From Nitrospira sp. UBA6493 (GTDB lineage: Bacteria; Nitrospirota; Nitrospiria; Nitrospirales; Nitrospiraceae), in assembly GCA_002435325.1 (NCBI GenBank), contig DJMJ01000014.1, forward strand, positions 7,873 through 71,872: 64,000 bases of DNA. The letters are read 5' to 3'. A program made the position numbers and the translations under genes. Position 1 is the stretch's first letter, and each line of letters opens with the position of its first letter. Below are positions 34,854 through 44,038 of this stretch, in pieces. Under the pieces are notes generated by a model. It saw only the letters and a program-made list of their open reading frames with translations. It was not told the origin of the DNA and did no database searches.

Positions 34854-35764
34854 GAAATATCCTCAAAATGCGTCAGCCGCTTAAACTCACGGAACCGAGC
34901 CTGGATCTCTTTGTAATCCAGGATGCGCAAACGGTCAAGACTAAAGGCTTCTACCGTAAACGACGCCATCACGCTCCCGAAAATGATGGCCTGCTTCATG
35001 GCCTCCGGAGAATAGTTACCCGTTGCGGAAAGATACCCCAAAAAACCGCCGGCAAAGGTGTCGCCCGCTCCGGTGGGATCCCGCACGTCCTCCAACGGAA
35101 AGGCCGGAGCTCCAAAGACCTGCTTCTCATTGAACATCAGCACACCATATTCGCCCCGCTTAATGATGAGGTGCTTGGGGCCGCGGGACAGTACCTGCTT
35201 CGCTACCTTCACCAAATTCGTGTCCTGGCCGAGCGCGCGCGCCTCTCCATCGTTGATGATGAGCACATCCACTTTCTCCAGCACTTTCCACAAGGCATCG
35301 CGCTTCCCATTGATCCAGAAATTCATGGTGTCGCACGCCACCAAGCCGGGCCGCTCCACCTTTTGCAACACATCCAGCTGCAACTCCGGATCGATGTTGC
35401 CGAGAAACAACACATCGGGCGAGCGATAGGCCTCCGGGATCTTGGGCCGGAACGTTTCAAACACATTGAGTTGTGTGTCCAGCGTATGGGCTTCGTTCAA
35501 CTGGTGCGTGTACTCGCCTTTCCACCGGAAGGTCGCGCCAGGCCGTTGCTCCAGCCCCGTCAGATCGATCCCCCGGCTCTTGAGAAAGGCCGTATGCTGT
35601 GTGGGGAAATCCTCACCCACTACCGCAATCAGGCTGACCGCCGTAAAGAAGCTCGCCGACGTCGAAAAATATGTTGCTGACCCGCCGAGAATATCCGTCC
35701 CCTCTCCGAAGGGGGTCTTCACGGTATCCAACGCCACAGACCCGACCACTAATAACTTGCCCAT
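34850..35764 (-). CDS. PfkB-family kinase, probable adenosine/nucleoside kinase
   Basis: The protein has 304 residues. It has the ribokinase fold: N-terminal GSVALDTVKTPFG, GGSATYFSTSASFF, and the C-terminal anion hole with catalytic Asp, DPTGAGDTFAGGFLGY. Its start lies 5 bases after the MTA phosphorylase gene, which releases adenine and methylthioribose-1-phosphate. A purine or ribose salvage role is therefore plausible. The sugar or nucleoside cannot be fixed from motifs. Confidence 0.82.
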   Translation of the reverse strand: MGKLLVVGSVALDTVKTPFGEGTDILGGSATYFSTSASFFTAVSLIAVVGEDFPTQHTAFLKSRGIDLTGLEQRPGATFRWKGEYTHQLNEAHTLDTQLNVFETFRPKIPEAYRSPDVLFLGNIDPELQLDVLQKVERPGLVACDTMNFWINGKRDALWKVLEKVDVLIINDGEARALGQDTNLVKVAKQVLSRGPKHLIIKRGEYGVLMFNEKQVFGAPAFPLEDVRDPTGAGDTFAGGFLGYLSATGNYSPEAMKQAIIFGSVMASFTVEAFSLDRLRILDYKEIQARFREFKRLTHFEDIS

Positions 35765-35769
35765 GGTAG

Positions 35770-36672
35770 TTACCTTTTCCCTTTCTTCGGTAAGGCCAGG
35801 CGATCAAGAAGCAGGCCCAACTTCTTCCGGCTTGCTGCAGAGATGCGATCCGGCGCAGTAACGATGGCAGTTTGCAGCGCCTGCTGACAGCCACAAGTTC
35901 CCACCGCGGCCCCGAGACGCGGCACCACCGTCCGCAACATCCGTTTCGCTAATACCACATTCTGATGCAGTGTCGCGAGAATCGCTTCGACAGTGACGGC
36001 GTCCTCCGTTTCATGCCAGCAATCGTAATCCGTCACCAGCGCCATCGTGGCATAACAGATCTCCGCCTCCCTGGCCAGCTTCGCCTCCGGCATATTCGTC
36101 ATGCCGATCACATCGACACCCCAATGTCGATACAACCGCGATTCCGCCTTGGTGGAAAACTGGGGACCCTCCATGCAGAGATACGTACCTCCCTCGTGAA
36201 GCGAGGCTCCGGCCTGTTGTCCGGACCACGCCAACGCCTGCGCCACAGTCGGACAAACCGGATCACCAAACCCGACATGCGCCACCACACCGCCTTCAAA
36301 AAATGTGGAGGCGCGGCGTTTCGTGAGGTCGATGAACTGATCGGGGAGCACCACATCGCCAGGCCGAATTGATTCTTTCATGCTGCCCACAGCGCTCACC
36401 GAAATAATCCGCTGCACTCCCAGCGCCTTCATCGCATAAATGTTGGCGCGATAATTAATGTCCGTGGGATTCAGCTTGTGCCCACGCCCATGGCGGGACA
36501 AAAACGCGATCGTGACACCATCCAGCGTTCCAATCCGGATCGCATCCGAAGGCAGACCGAACGGCGTGCGCAAGCGCGCTTCCCGAACTGCGGTCAGCCC
36601 TTCGATATCATACAACCCGCTTCCGCCGATGACTCCCAACGCCGCCCGTACGCGACTTGCCTTCCGTACCAT
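35770..36672 (-). CDS. mtnP: S-methyl-5'-thioadenosine phosphorylase
   Basis: The protein is 300 residues from ATG 36672 (GAGGAG nearby upstream; ATG 36690 overlaps miaA). The motifs are GVIGGSGLYDIEGL, phosphate site SRHGRGHKLNPTDINYRANI, and MTNMPEAKLAREAEICYAT, which favours MTAP over ordinary purine nucleoside phosphorylase. It cleaves methylthioadenosine from polyamine and AdoMet use to adenine and methylthioribose-1-phosphate. Confidence 0.9.
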   Translation of the reverse strand: MVRKASRVRAALGVIGGSGLYDIEGLTAVREARLRTPFGLPSDAIRIGTLDGVTIAFLSRHGRGHKLNPTDINYRANIYAMKALGVQRIISVSAVGSMKESIRPGDVVLPDQFIDLTKRRASTFFEGGVVAHVGFGDPVCPTVAQALAWSGQQAGASLHEGGTYLCMEGPQFSTKAESRLYRHWGVDVIGMTNMPEAKLAREAEICYATMALVTDYDCWHETEDAVTVEAILATLHQNVVLAKRMLRTVVPRLGAAVGTCGCQQALQTAIVTAPDRISAASRKKLGLLLDRLALPKKGKR

Positions 36673-36686
36673 GCCCCATACACTCC

Positions 36687-37697
36687 TCATGTGCTCTGGC
36701 CAACTACCCTCGCCAGGGGATTCGCAAATTCCAACGCCGTCAGGAACTGTTCGATCTGCCCGATCACACGATCGGCAATCCTCTCTGTCGATTCATGCTC
36801 CTCGACAAAGAGCCATATGATGCCCGGTTCTTTCCGAAACCAGGTGAGCTGCCGCTTGGCGAAGTGTCTCGTGTCCTGCTTGAACCGCCGCACCATCTCA
36901 GCCGCATCATACTCACCCGCCAGGTGCGCCGCGATATGCCGGTACCCCAGACCTTTCATGGAGCCGAGCTGCCGGCCGTATCCCTTCGCCAACAACGCGC
37001 GCGTCTCTTCTATCATGCCATGCGACAACTGCCAATCGATGCGCGCTTCGATCCTTCGATAGAGACTCTCTTTCGACCGTTGAAGCCCTATGAGCAACGT
37101 AGCAAACCCTGCCCCCTGAAACGCATGTTGCGCCTGCAGGCTAGAGAGCGAGACTCCGGACAGGCGATAGACCTCCACTGCCCGGATAATTTTCGACTCA
37201 TCGTTCGGATGCAGCTTCGCCGCCGTGACCGGGTCCACACGAACCAGCTCGGCATAGAGCCCCTCGCGGCCCTTTTCCTGAACGATCCGGAAAAGTTCCT
37301 TCCGGACCTCCGGATTGGCCTCCGGAGCCTCGCACATTCCGCGGATCAAGGTCCTGATATAGAGCCCCGTCCCGCCGACCACGAACGGCAATCGTTGCGC
37401 ACTGAACGCCCGCTCGATCTCACCCTCCGCCTCCCGCCGATACCGTCCGGTATTAAACACCTCATCGGGGTCGGCAAGATCAATCAGGCGATGCGGCACG
37501 CCTTGCCGTTCATCCAGAGGCGGCTTGTCCGTCCCGATATTCATCCCCCGGTATACCTGCCGCGAGTCCGCCGTCAGGATCTCCGTGCCATACTGCTTGG
37601 CCACCTGCAGACCCACGGCACTTTTGCCCACAGCGGTAGGCCCCAACAGCACAACCAGCGGACGATGCTGCAGCACAGGCTTGGATAATACTCGCAT
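36687..37697 (-). CDS. miaA: tRNA dimethylallyltransferase MiaA
   Basis: The protein is 336 residues from ATG 37697. The P-loop VVLLGPTAVGKSAVGLQVA is followed by EILTADSRQVYRGMNIGTDKP, and VVGGTGLYIRTLIRG and RFKQDTRHFAKRQLTWFRKE near the end are diagnostic. It prenylates A37 of tRNAs reading UNN codons. It lies 16 bases downstream of mutL, an arrangement also common in Proteobacteria. Confidence 0.95.
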   Translation of the reverse strand: MRVLSKPVLQHRPLVVLLGPTAVGKSAVGLQVAKQYGTEILTADSRQVYRGMNIGTDKPPLDERQGVPHRLIDLADPDEVFNTGRYRREAEGEIERAFSAQRLPFVVGGTGLYIRTLIRGMCEAPEANPEVRKELFRIVQEKGREGLYAELVRVDPVTAAKLHPNDESKIIRAVEVYRLSGVSLSSLQAQHAFQGAGFATLLIGLQRSKESLYRRIEARIDWQLSHGMIEETRALLAKGYGRQLGSMKGLGYRHIAAHLAGEYDAAEMVRRFKQDTRHFAKRQLTWFRKEPGIIWLFVEEHESTERIADRVIGQIEQFLTALEFANPLARVVGQST

Positions 37698-37713
37698 GGT
37701 CGTCACACAACCT

Positions 37714-39510
37714 CTACCAGCCAACCCGCCCGAAAATCTTTTCCAGCTCCTCAATGCCCAGATGATAGGCCGTACGCCTGCCATGCGGGCAGGTCTGGAT
37801 CTTCCCCTCTGCCAGCCAATCCGCAGCGAGGTGTTTGATCTCGGGCAACTCCATGACTCGCCCCGCCCTCACGGCGCCATGACAGGCCAGCGACGCCAGG
37901 ACAGGCCGCACCCGATCCTCCAGGCTCGACGCCCGGTCCCACTGACTGAGATCGTCGAGCAAATCTTGCAGGAAGCCCCCCGCATCCACCTTGCCGATGC
38001 CGAGCGGGACGCTCCGGACCAGCACAGTGGCGGTCCCGAACGGTTCAAGGCCGAGTCCAAGTTTTTCAAGGTCACCCTGATAGCGTTGCAGCAACGCGGC
38101 CTGCGGAGCCGTGAGTTCAACCGATTCAGGGATCAGCAGCGGCTGAGCGGCCATTCCACGCGCCTGCCAGGCACGATAAAGCCTTTCAAATAGCACCCGT
38201 TCATGCACGGTGTGCTGATCAATAATGGTCAGCGCCCCGCCAATCTGCACGACGAGATAAGTGCGATTAAGTTGTCCGAGCGCGACGACTTCCGAGGAAG
38301 GCACCCGCACATAGGACTCCGCCGCCTCGCTCACAAACGCCAGCTGCTCCGCCTGGCGGGCTTCCCCTGCCGGCCGGTCTGAACCAGCCGGCAAAACCAC
38401 AGGCCCTCCAAAGACCGGCGGGGTCTGAGTCCAAGACGATACACTGGCCGGCAGCACCGCTCCCCCCTCACTCACGGAATCCTGTGGCACCTGCACGACG
38501 CTCTCGCGGCGCCCCAAGGCCTGCCGAACCGCACGGCGCACCAACTGATGAATGGCTTCATTCGCGGCGAATCGGATTTCCCGCTTGGCCGGATGCACAT
38601 TCACGTCCACGCTATCGGAATCGATCTCCAGAAAAAGGACAAACTGAGGCTGGTGCCCTTTGGCCAAAAACGAACCATAGCCTTCGGCCACCGCATGGAG
38701 GATTGCCGCATTCCGAACCGGCCGGCGATTGACGAACAACTCTTGCGGCGTCCGTGAGGCTTTGGCATGGTTGGCGTCGATGATCATTCCGCTAATCGCC
38801 GCACCAGGCTGTTCCCCCTGCACCGCTACCGCGCGATCGAGAAACATCTGCCGGTAAATCTGGCCAATGCGATCCTCAGCCGTGGACACGGCGGGGTAAT
38901 TCAACACCTCTTGGGCATTACTCGTGAGCTTGAAATGCACCGACGGCCAGGCCAGCGCCGCTTGCTGCACCACATGAGTAATGTGGGAAGATTCCGTGGG
39001 CATCGACTTCAGAAACTTCTTCCGGGCCGGCTGGTTGTAAAACAGCTCCGTCACCTCGATGCGCGTTCCCACGACTGGCGGCGCATCGAGCACCTGCTGG
39101 AGCTGCCCCCCGGCCAATTGCAGTTCGGTGCCGATGGCGTCCCCTTTGGTCGCGGTCACTAGCTGAACCTTGGATACCGAGGCGATGCTCGGAAGCGCCT
39201 CCCCGCGAAACCCCATCGTGCGGATCGACCAGAGATCCCGGTCCGAGCGGAGCTTGCTGGTAGCATGCCGTCCAAAAGCCTGAGGCGCATCGGTTCGGGT
39301 CATTCCCTCGCCGTCGTCCGTCACACGGATCATCCCCAGGCCGCCGTCCTTCACATCGACCGTGATCGTCCGGCTGCCGGCATCGAGACTGTTTTCGATG
39401 AGTTCCTTGACCACTGCGGCAGGCCGTTCGATCACCTCCCCGGCGGCGATCCGGCTGATGACATCGCCCGGCAAGATCTGAATCTTTCCACTGAAGCCGG
39501 TGGTCACCAT
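37714..39510 (-). CDS. mutL: DNA mismatch repair protein MutL
   Basis: The protein is 598 residues from ATG 39510 (GGAG upstream). The GHKL ATPase domain has IAAGEVIERPAAVVKELIENSLDAGS, DDGEGM, and TMGFRGEALPSIASV. The C-terminal dimerisation region ends with the conserved CPHGRRTAYHL. No DQHA(x)2E(x)4E endonuclease motif is obvious: the corresponding place reads IIDQHTVHERVLFERL, which is a near match with Thr for Ala. Nicking activity is therefore possible. MutL links MutS to strand removal. Confidence 0.95.
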   Translation of the reverse strand: MVTTGFSGKIQILPGDVISRIAAGEVIERPAAVVKELIENSLDAGSRTITVDVKDGGLGMIRVTDDGEGMTRTDAPQAFGRHATSKLRSDRDLWSIRTMGFRGEALPSIASVSKVQLVTATKGDAIGTELQLAGGQLQQVLDAPPVVGTRIEVTELFYNQPARKKFLKSMPTESSHITHVVQQAALAWPSVHFKLTSNAQEVLNYPAVSTAEDRIGQIYRQMFLDRAVAVQGEQPGAAISGMIIDANHAKASRTPQELFVNRRPVRNAAILHAVAEGYGSFLAKGHQPQFVLFLEIDSDSVDVNVHPAKREIRFAANEAIHQLVRRAVRQALGRRESVVQVPQDSVSEGGAVLPASVSSWTQTPPVFGGPVVLPAGSDRPAGEARQAEQLAFVSEAAESYVRVPSSEVVALGQLNRTYLVVQIGGALTIIDQHTVHERVLFERLYRAWQARGMAAQPLLIPESVELTAPQAALLQRYQGDLEKLGLGLEPFGTATVLVRSVPLGIGKVDAGGFLQDLLDDLSQWDRASSLEDRVRPVLASLACHGAVRAGRVMELPEIKHLAADWLAEGKIQTCPHGRRTAYHLGIEELEKIFGRVGW

Positions 39511-39579
39511 GGGGTCAGGCTCCACGATGGATGAGAGATGGCTGAAGCACACAGGCAGGCCGTCGCGCACCTGCGACGG

Positions 39580-40356
39580 TCATCGGATATCGGCGAGTTT
39601 ATTCTTGGCGAGTTTAGCTTCCTCAGACGTGGGAAACTCTTCCAATACATGCTTGAGATATTTCCGTGATTTCACCAAATCGCCCGTTTCCGCCGTCGAG
39701 AGGCCGAGCTTATAGAGGGCAGCCGGGACCTTCTCATTGCCCGGGTATTCCGTGATCAGATACTCGAAGGCCTGAATCGCCCGCGCATAATCTTTCTGGT
39801 TATAATATGACTCACCGAGCCAGTAGTGAGCATTCGGCGTCAGCGACGTGCCGGGAAAATCTTTGGTGAAACGCTGGAATCCCGCCACCGCCAACTCATA
39901 CTTCCCATTGAGATAATCGTTGTAGGCCAGATTGAAGGCCGCCGTGGGAGTAATCCCTGGCGTACCGGGAACGATCGTCGCACTCTCCGCTTGCGTCTGA
40001 GGCTTCCCAGGCTTGGCCGGTTTCGGCGTCTCGGATGGAACCGGATCCGGTTTGGAGACCACACCCCCTTGCCCCTCTTCAAGTTTGGCCAGCCGTGCCT
40101 CGATCTTTTGCAGCCGTGCGGCCAATTCCTCGACCCGGGATTTCCCCGGATCAGCATCTTTCACGCGTTCGACAGACTCCAGCCGGCGTAGCGCTGCATC
40201 GACCCGCTGATGATCCTGCTCCTGCGACTTGGAGATTGTCGAAATCGAATCTCTCAGCTCGACGAAATCGGCATGCTTGGCACACCCCCCCAATATCAAC
40301 AACTGGCCAGCGGCCATCAGGCCCCCCACACACATCTGGATACGTGACAGCACCAT
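39580..40356 (-). CDS. cpoB: CpoB/YbgF-type TPR lipoprotein (first copy)
   Basis: The protein has 258 residues. Lipobox ILGGC (Cys25) is followed by a coiled coil (about 30-95: RDSISTISKSQEQDHQRVDAAL, ARLQKIEARLAKLEE), a Pro-rich linker and three TPRs (AFNLAYNDYLNGKYELAVAGFQRFTKDFPGTS onward). This is the CpoB plan: it couples Tol to peptidoglycan synthesis. Start: ATG with GGAGGG nine bases upstream. It begins 2 bases after the second, longer copy. Confidence 0.88.
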   Translation of the reverse strand: MVLSRIQMCVGGLMAAGQLLILGGCAKHADFVELRDSISTISKSQEQDHQRVDAALRRLESVERVKDADPGKSRVEELAARLQKIEARLAKLEEGQGGVVSKPDPVPSETPKPAKPGKPQTQAESATIVPGTPGITPTAAFNLAYNDYLNGKYELAVAGFQRFTKDFPGTSLTPNAHYWLGESYYNQKDYARAIQAFEYLITEYPGNEKVPAALYKLGLSTAETGDLVKSRKYLKHVLEEFPTSEEAKLAKNKLADIR

Positions 40357-40358
40357 CT

Positions 40359-41849
40359 CTACCGACCCTCCTTCAACTGAACCAGCTTGTCGGATGCTTT
40401 GCCAGCCTCCGGAGTCCTGGGGTACAGCGTCACCACTTGCTTAAATGCGGACGATGCTCGCTTTTTATCTTTCAACGCGAGATAGGCATAGCCTTTCTTG
40501 AGAAGAGCAGCCGGGACTTTCTCGCTGCGGGGATAATCCAACTCCACCTTGTCGTAGGAATCAATCGCCTTCTTATATTCCTTCGAGCCATAATAAGATT
40601 CGCCGAGCCAATACCTGGCATTGGGGGCTAGATCCGAGTTGGGATAACTCACGAGAAATGCGGCAAACCCATTCCGTGCTCCCTCCAGATCCCCATCACG
40701 AAAAAGTGCCAGCACCCGTTCATACTGCTCACGATCCGCGGCTGCTGACGAGCGAGCGGACGAGGCGACCGGCGCCTCCACCGGAGCGGCCACCGCAACA
40801 GATGAGGAAGCCGCGGCTGACGAGCCCTCACTTGAGGATTCCGACACCTGACTGGCGGCGACCCCTTGTTCGGAATCCTGCGTCGTCCGTTCACTCCTGG
40901 AGGATTCCGGCGCAGAAGCCTGATGGGACCGCTGAGCATGCTTCGCCGTCGACTGCCGCCCCCCAGCCTTCTGGCTCACCTGATCGACCGACCGCGCCAG
41001 CTCCTCAAGGCGGCGATCCTGATCCTCGAAACGCGACACCACCTTGAGGTTCATCGACTCCAAAGTCTTCGCAACGGAATCCACGCTTCTCTTGACTGTT
41101 TCGACGTACCCCGCCATCGACTTATTGGCATCATTCACATAGGCTGTCGTCTCCCGGCTGCTGGCATCGAGCTTCGCCGCCAGACTCTTCGAAGCCTGCT
41201 CTTCCTGCCCAATTCGGTCATTCAATCCTGTCAAGGCCTCTTTAAATCCGGTCAGCGCCTGATTGAACTGCTCAAACTTCTGAGACACTTGATCCAGCCG
41301 GTGCTGACTCTCGCCCAATCCCTTTTGCTGTTCATCGAACTTTAGATCGACCCGCTTGGCCATGTCGTCATTGGTCTTCTTCACGACGCCGGCCAGATGT
41401 TCTTTCATCCCCTCAATCGCTTTGGCCACATCCTCGGACATCTTATCGAGGCGGGCTTTTACTTTCGCATCCTGCGTGTCGAGACTTTTCTGCAACCACT
41501 GATACCGCGTTGTCGTGTCAGCTTCGAGCTTGGAAGCAAGCTGCTCCAGCTTCTTCGTCTGCTGCTCAAGCCGCGCCGCCTGGAATTTCATATTTTCCTG
41601 CTGCGCCTGAAGGTCCTGCGCCTGATGCAGCGCTTTTTCCAACTCCCCCCTTAGCTGCGGCAACTCCTGCTCGCGCAGCGAAGAAATCTCCTGACTCTGC
41701 CGCGCCCTAGCCTGCGAAAATTGGTCATCCTGCTGCTTGAGCCTTTGTTGCAAGACCCGCTCAGTCTGCTTCAGGTCAGCCTGTTGCGCAACACATCCGG
41801 ATAACAACGTGAGTAGCATGACAAGCAAAACGGCCATAGAACACCTCAT
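40359..41849 (-). CDS. Long coiled-coil CpoB-like lipoprotein (second copy)
   Basis: The protein is 496 residues from ATG 41849. Lipobox LLSGC (Cys about 19) is followed by roughly 280 residues of heptad coiled coil (LKQTERVLQQRLKQQDDQFSQ onward), a Ser/Ala-rich linker (about 310-370) and C-terminal TPRs (YERVLALFRDGDLEGARNGF, ARYWLGESYYGSKEYKKAIDSY) close to those of the first copy. The coiled coil is much longer than in CpoB, so it may span more of the periplasm. The start codon lacks a strong ribosome site. Confidence 0.82.
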   Translation of the reverse strand: MRCSMAVLLVMLLTLLSGCVAQQADLKQTERVLQQRLKQQDDQFSQARARQSQEISSLREQELPQLRGELEKALHQAQDLQAQQENMKFQAARLEQQTKKLEQLASKLEADTTTRYQWLQKSLDTQDAKVKARLDKMSEDVAKAIEGMKEHLAGVVKKTNDDMAKRVDLKFDEQQKGLGESQHRLDQVSQKFEQFNQALTGFKEALTGLNDRIGQEEQASKSLAAKLDASSRETTAYVNDANKSMAGYVETVKRSVDSVAKTLESMNLKVVSRFEDQDRRLEELARSVDQVSQKAGGRQSTAKHAQRSHQASAPESSRSERTTQDSEQGVAASQVSESSSEGSSAAASSSVAVAAPVEAPVASSARSSAAADREQYERVLALFRDGDLEGARNGFAAFLVSYPNSDLAPNARYWLGESYYGSKEYKKAIDSYDKVELDYPRSEKVPAALLKKGYAYLALKDKKRASSAFKQVVTLYPRTPEAGKASDKLVQLKEGR

Positions 41850-41915
41850 GTGCCGATCCGAATCGACAAGCCTTCCCATACAACCCTTCACCCGCATTCA
41901 GACAACCCGCCTCCG

Positions 41916-42629
41916 TTACTTCTCGGTCTTGACCACCACATGTCCGCGACGGTTCTGTGCATAGCAGGACTCGTCACGCTCTTTGCAGAACGGCCGTTCC
42001 TTGCCATAGGACACGACAGCCACCCGGCCCGCGCTCACCCCGAGTTCGACTAAGTAATTCCGCACCGCCTTCGCGCGTTTTTCTCCCAGCACCAAGTTGT
42101 AGGCGGAAGTCCCTCGCTCATCGCAATGGCCTTCAATCTTCAAGCTGGCGCCGGCATTCGCCTTGATCCACTCGGCATCACGCGACAACGCCTGACGTCC
42201 TTCTTCCGAAATCGCGAAGCTGTCATAGGCAAAGAACACATCCCGCAATCCGGCGGCATCGGCAGCGGCTTGCTCCGACCGAATGGCATCCATCTGACGA
42301 CCGCTCTGAGAGGGATCCAGCTTGGCCATCATCGCCCCGTTCGTCACACGTTCTTCCGAGGGACTCTTCCCTCCCCCAACGGTATCTAACCCCCGCAGTC
42401 CTCCGGTCGCGCCGGCATCCCGATTGGATAGTGAGGTGTCAGGGAAATTCGACCCGACGCCCCCCCCGCTCGATCCTGCATCGGCACTGGCCGATCCCTG
42501 CGTCGCTGCCTGCTGTGAAGACTGGGCATCACCACCGGACTGCACGGCTTTTTTCGAACAGCCTGGCACAGCCATCAGCAGTACTGCCGCCATCATGGGC
42601 ACATACCAGAACCCTTGTGTCGTCCGCAT
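41916..42629 (-). CDS. pal: Peptidoglycan-associated lipoprotein Pal
   Basis: The protein is 237 residues from ATG 42629 (GAGGGGAG upstream). Lipobox AVPGC anchors it in the outer membrane. A low-complexity Ser/Gly/Ala linker (about 28-125) leads to an OmpA-like domain (VFFAYDSFAISEEGRQAL, IEGHCDERGTSAYNLVLGEKRA) with diaminopimelate-binding residues. The linker is longer than in E. coli Pal. The last domain ends HVVVKTEK. Confidence 0.93.
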   Translation of the reverse strand: MRTTQGFWYVPMMAAVLLMAVPGCSKKAVQSGGDAQSSQQAATQGSASADAGSSGGGVGSNFPDTSLSNRDAGATGGLRGLDTVGGGKSPSEERVTNGAMMAKLDPSQSGRQMDAIRSEQAAADAAGLRDVFFAYDSFAISEEGRQALSRDAEWIKANAGASLKIEGHCDERGTSAYNLVLGEKRAKAVRNYLVELGVSAGRVAVVSYGKERPFCKERDESCYAQNRRGHVVVKTEK

Positions 42630-42718
42630 ATAATCTCCCCTCCCTCTAAAAAGACATCCGCCGGCCATCCCAGCAGGACGTCAGTGCATGATTGTACCGT
42701 AATGATCGTCGTGGCCCA

Positions 42719-44035
42719 TCATGACGCCGGCGACCACGCCGGTGCACTGTTATGTACTCCAGTGAATGTGATTCGCTCAAGATCTTTGCCATCGGCATTG
42801 ATCATATAAATCTGGCTTTTGCCATCGGCCGTTGAACTAAAGACCAGATGGCGGCCATCCGGGGACCACGAAGGCGAATCATCAACCCCAGGCCCCGCCG
42901 TAAGCTGAACCTTCTTCTGCCCGTCCGGCGTGATGAGACAGAGCTTATACTCTTTTTTTGGCGTCCGGCACACATAAGCAATCCAATTCCCGCGCGGAGA
43001 CCACGCCGGCGCGGCATTGTAATCACCGTCAAAGGTCAATCGTCGAATGTTCGAGCCATCGGCGCTCATCAAAAATATCTGTGGCCCGCCGCTGCGATCT
43101 GAGGCGAATGCCAGCTCTCTCCCTGAAGGGGCCCAGGAAGGGGAGAGATCGCCCGAGGCATGCGTCGTCATCCGCTGCAACGCCTTGGTCCTGGTATCTA
43201 ACCGGTACAGCTCGGAATTCCCTTCGTAGCTCGACGCAAACGCGAGAAAGTTTCCATCCGGTGAAAGCGCGGGCGTAATATTAAGCCCGCCGAGCGACAC
43301 CAGGGTCCAGCGTTTCCCCGTCGCCAACTCGATCATGTCAATATCCTGCGTATTCCGATTACGATAAGCCGTAAACACGAGAAATCGCCGATCGGGCGAC
43401 CACCGCGGCATCAAGTTCAAAAACCCGTCGGCCGTCAACTGGCGCGGCTCATAGCCATCGTAATCCATCACAAACAATTCCCGTGCCGGCCCCTGTTCGG
43501 ACACGTATGCAATTTTCGATCTGGCAATACCAGGCTCCCCTGTATACCGAAACACCAATTCATCCGCAAACCGATGGGCCATCAAACGGACAACGGAGGA
43601 AGAACCGACATAGCGCTTGCCGCCGACGACCTCGTTGCTTCCCCCGTCATAGACAAACCCATCCATGCTGATATCCGCATCCTTATCCCCGGCTTTCAGG
43701 CCCGCCTTCCCCCACACCAGAACTGAGGCGCCATTCTCCGCCGCCTGCTTGAAGGCCGGATTCGGCACCGTTCCCACATCTTTAAATCCCAGACCCGGCA
43801 CATCCACCAGCGTAAACACCAGCGACCGGCGGATATCGGACTTCAAGACTTCTTCCAACCGCCCTCCCAGCCACTCAGGCCCTCCGGCATTCTGAATACC
43901 GATCACGCCGACAGGGATTTTCTGAAAATCAGGGCGCGTCGCCTCCAGAAAGACATCTGTCGCGCCGGACTCGATGATGCCGATCACTCCCACCAGCGCG
44001 CAACAGGTCAGCAATAGACAGGTTTTGAGTCGCAT
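42719..44035 (-). CDS. tolB: Tol-Pal system beta-propeller protein TolB
   Basis: The protein has 438 residues. The signal peptide (about 1-25) is followed by an N-terminal alpha/beta domain (PVGVIGIQNAGGPEWLGGRL) and WD40-like beta-propeller repeats (LMPRWSPDRRFLVFTAY, LSPSWAPSGRELAFASD, AAPAWSPRGNWIAYVC, DSPSWSPDGRHLVFSS). It shuttles between Pal and TolA. Start 3 bases downstream of the tolA stop. Confidence 0.93.
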   Translation of the reverse strand: MRLKTCLLLTCCALVGVIGIIESGATDVFLEATRPDFQKIPVGVIGIQNAGGPEWLGGRLEEVLKSDIRRSLVFTLVDVPGLGFKDVGTVPNPAFKQAAENGASVLVWGKAGLKAGDKDADISMDGFVYDGGSNEVVGGKRYVGSSSVVRLMAHRFADELVFRYTGEPGIARSKIAYVSEQGPARELFVMDYDGYEPRQLTADGFLNLMPRWSPDRRFLVFTAYRNRNTQDIDMIELATGKRWTLVSLGGLNITPALSPDGNFLAFASSYEGNSELYRLDTRTKALQRMTTHASGDLSPSWAPSGRELAFASDRSGGPQIFLMSADGSNIRRLTFDGDYNAAPAWSPRGNWIAYVCRTPKKEYKLCLITPDGQKKVQLTAGPGVDDSPSWSPDGRHLVFSSTADGKSQIYMINADGKDLERITFTGVHNSAPAWSPAS

Positions 44036-44038
44036 GAA

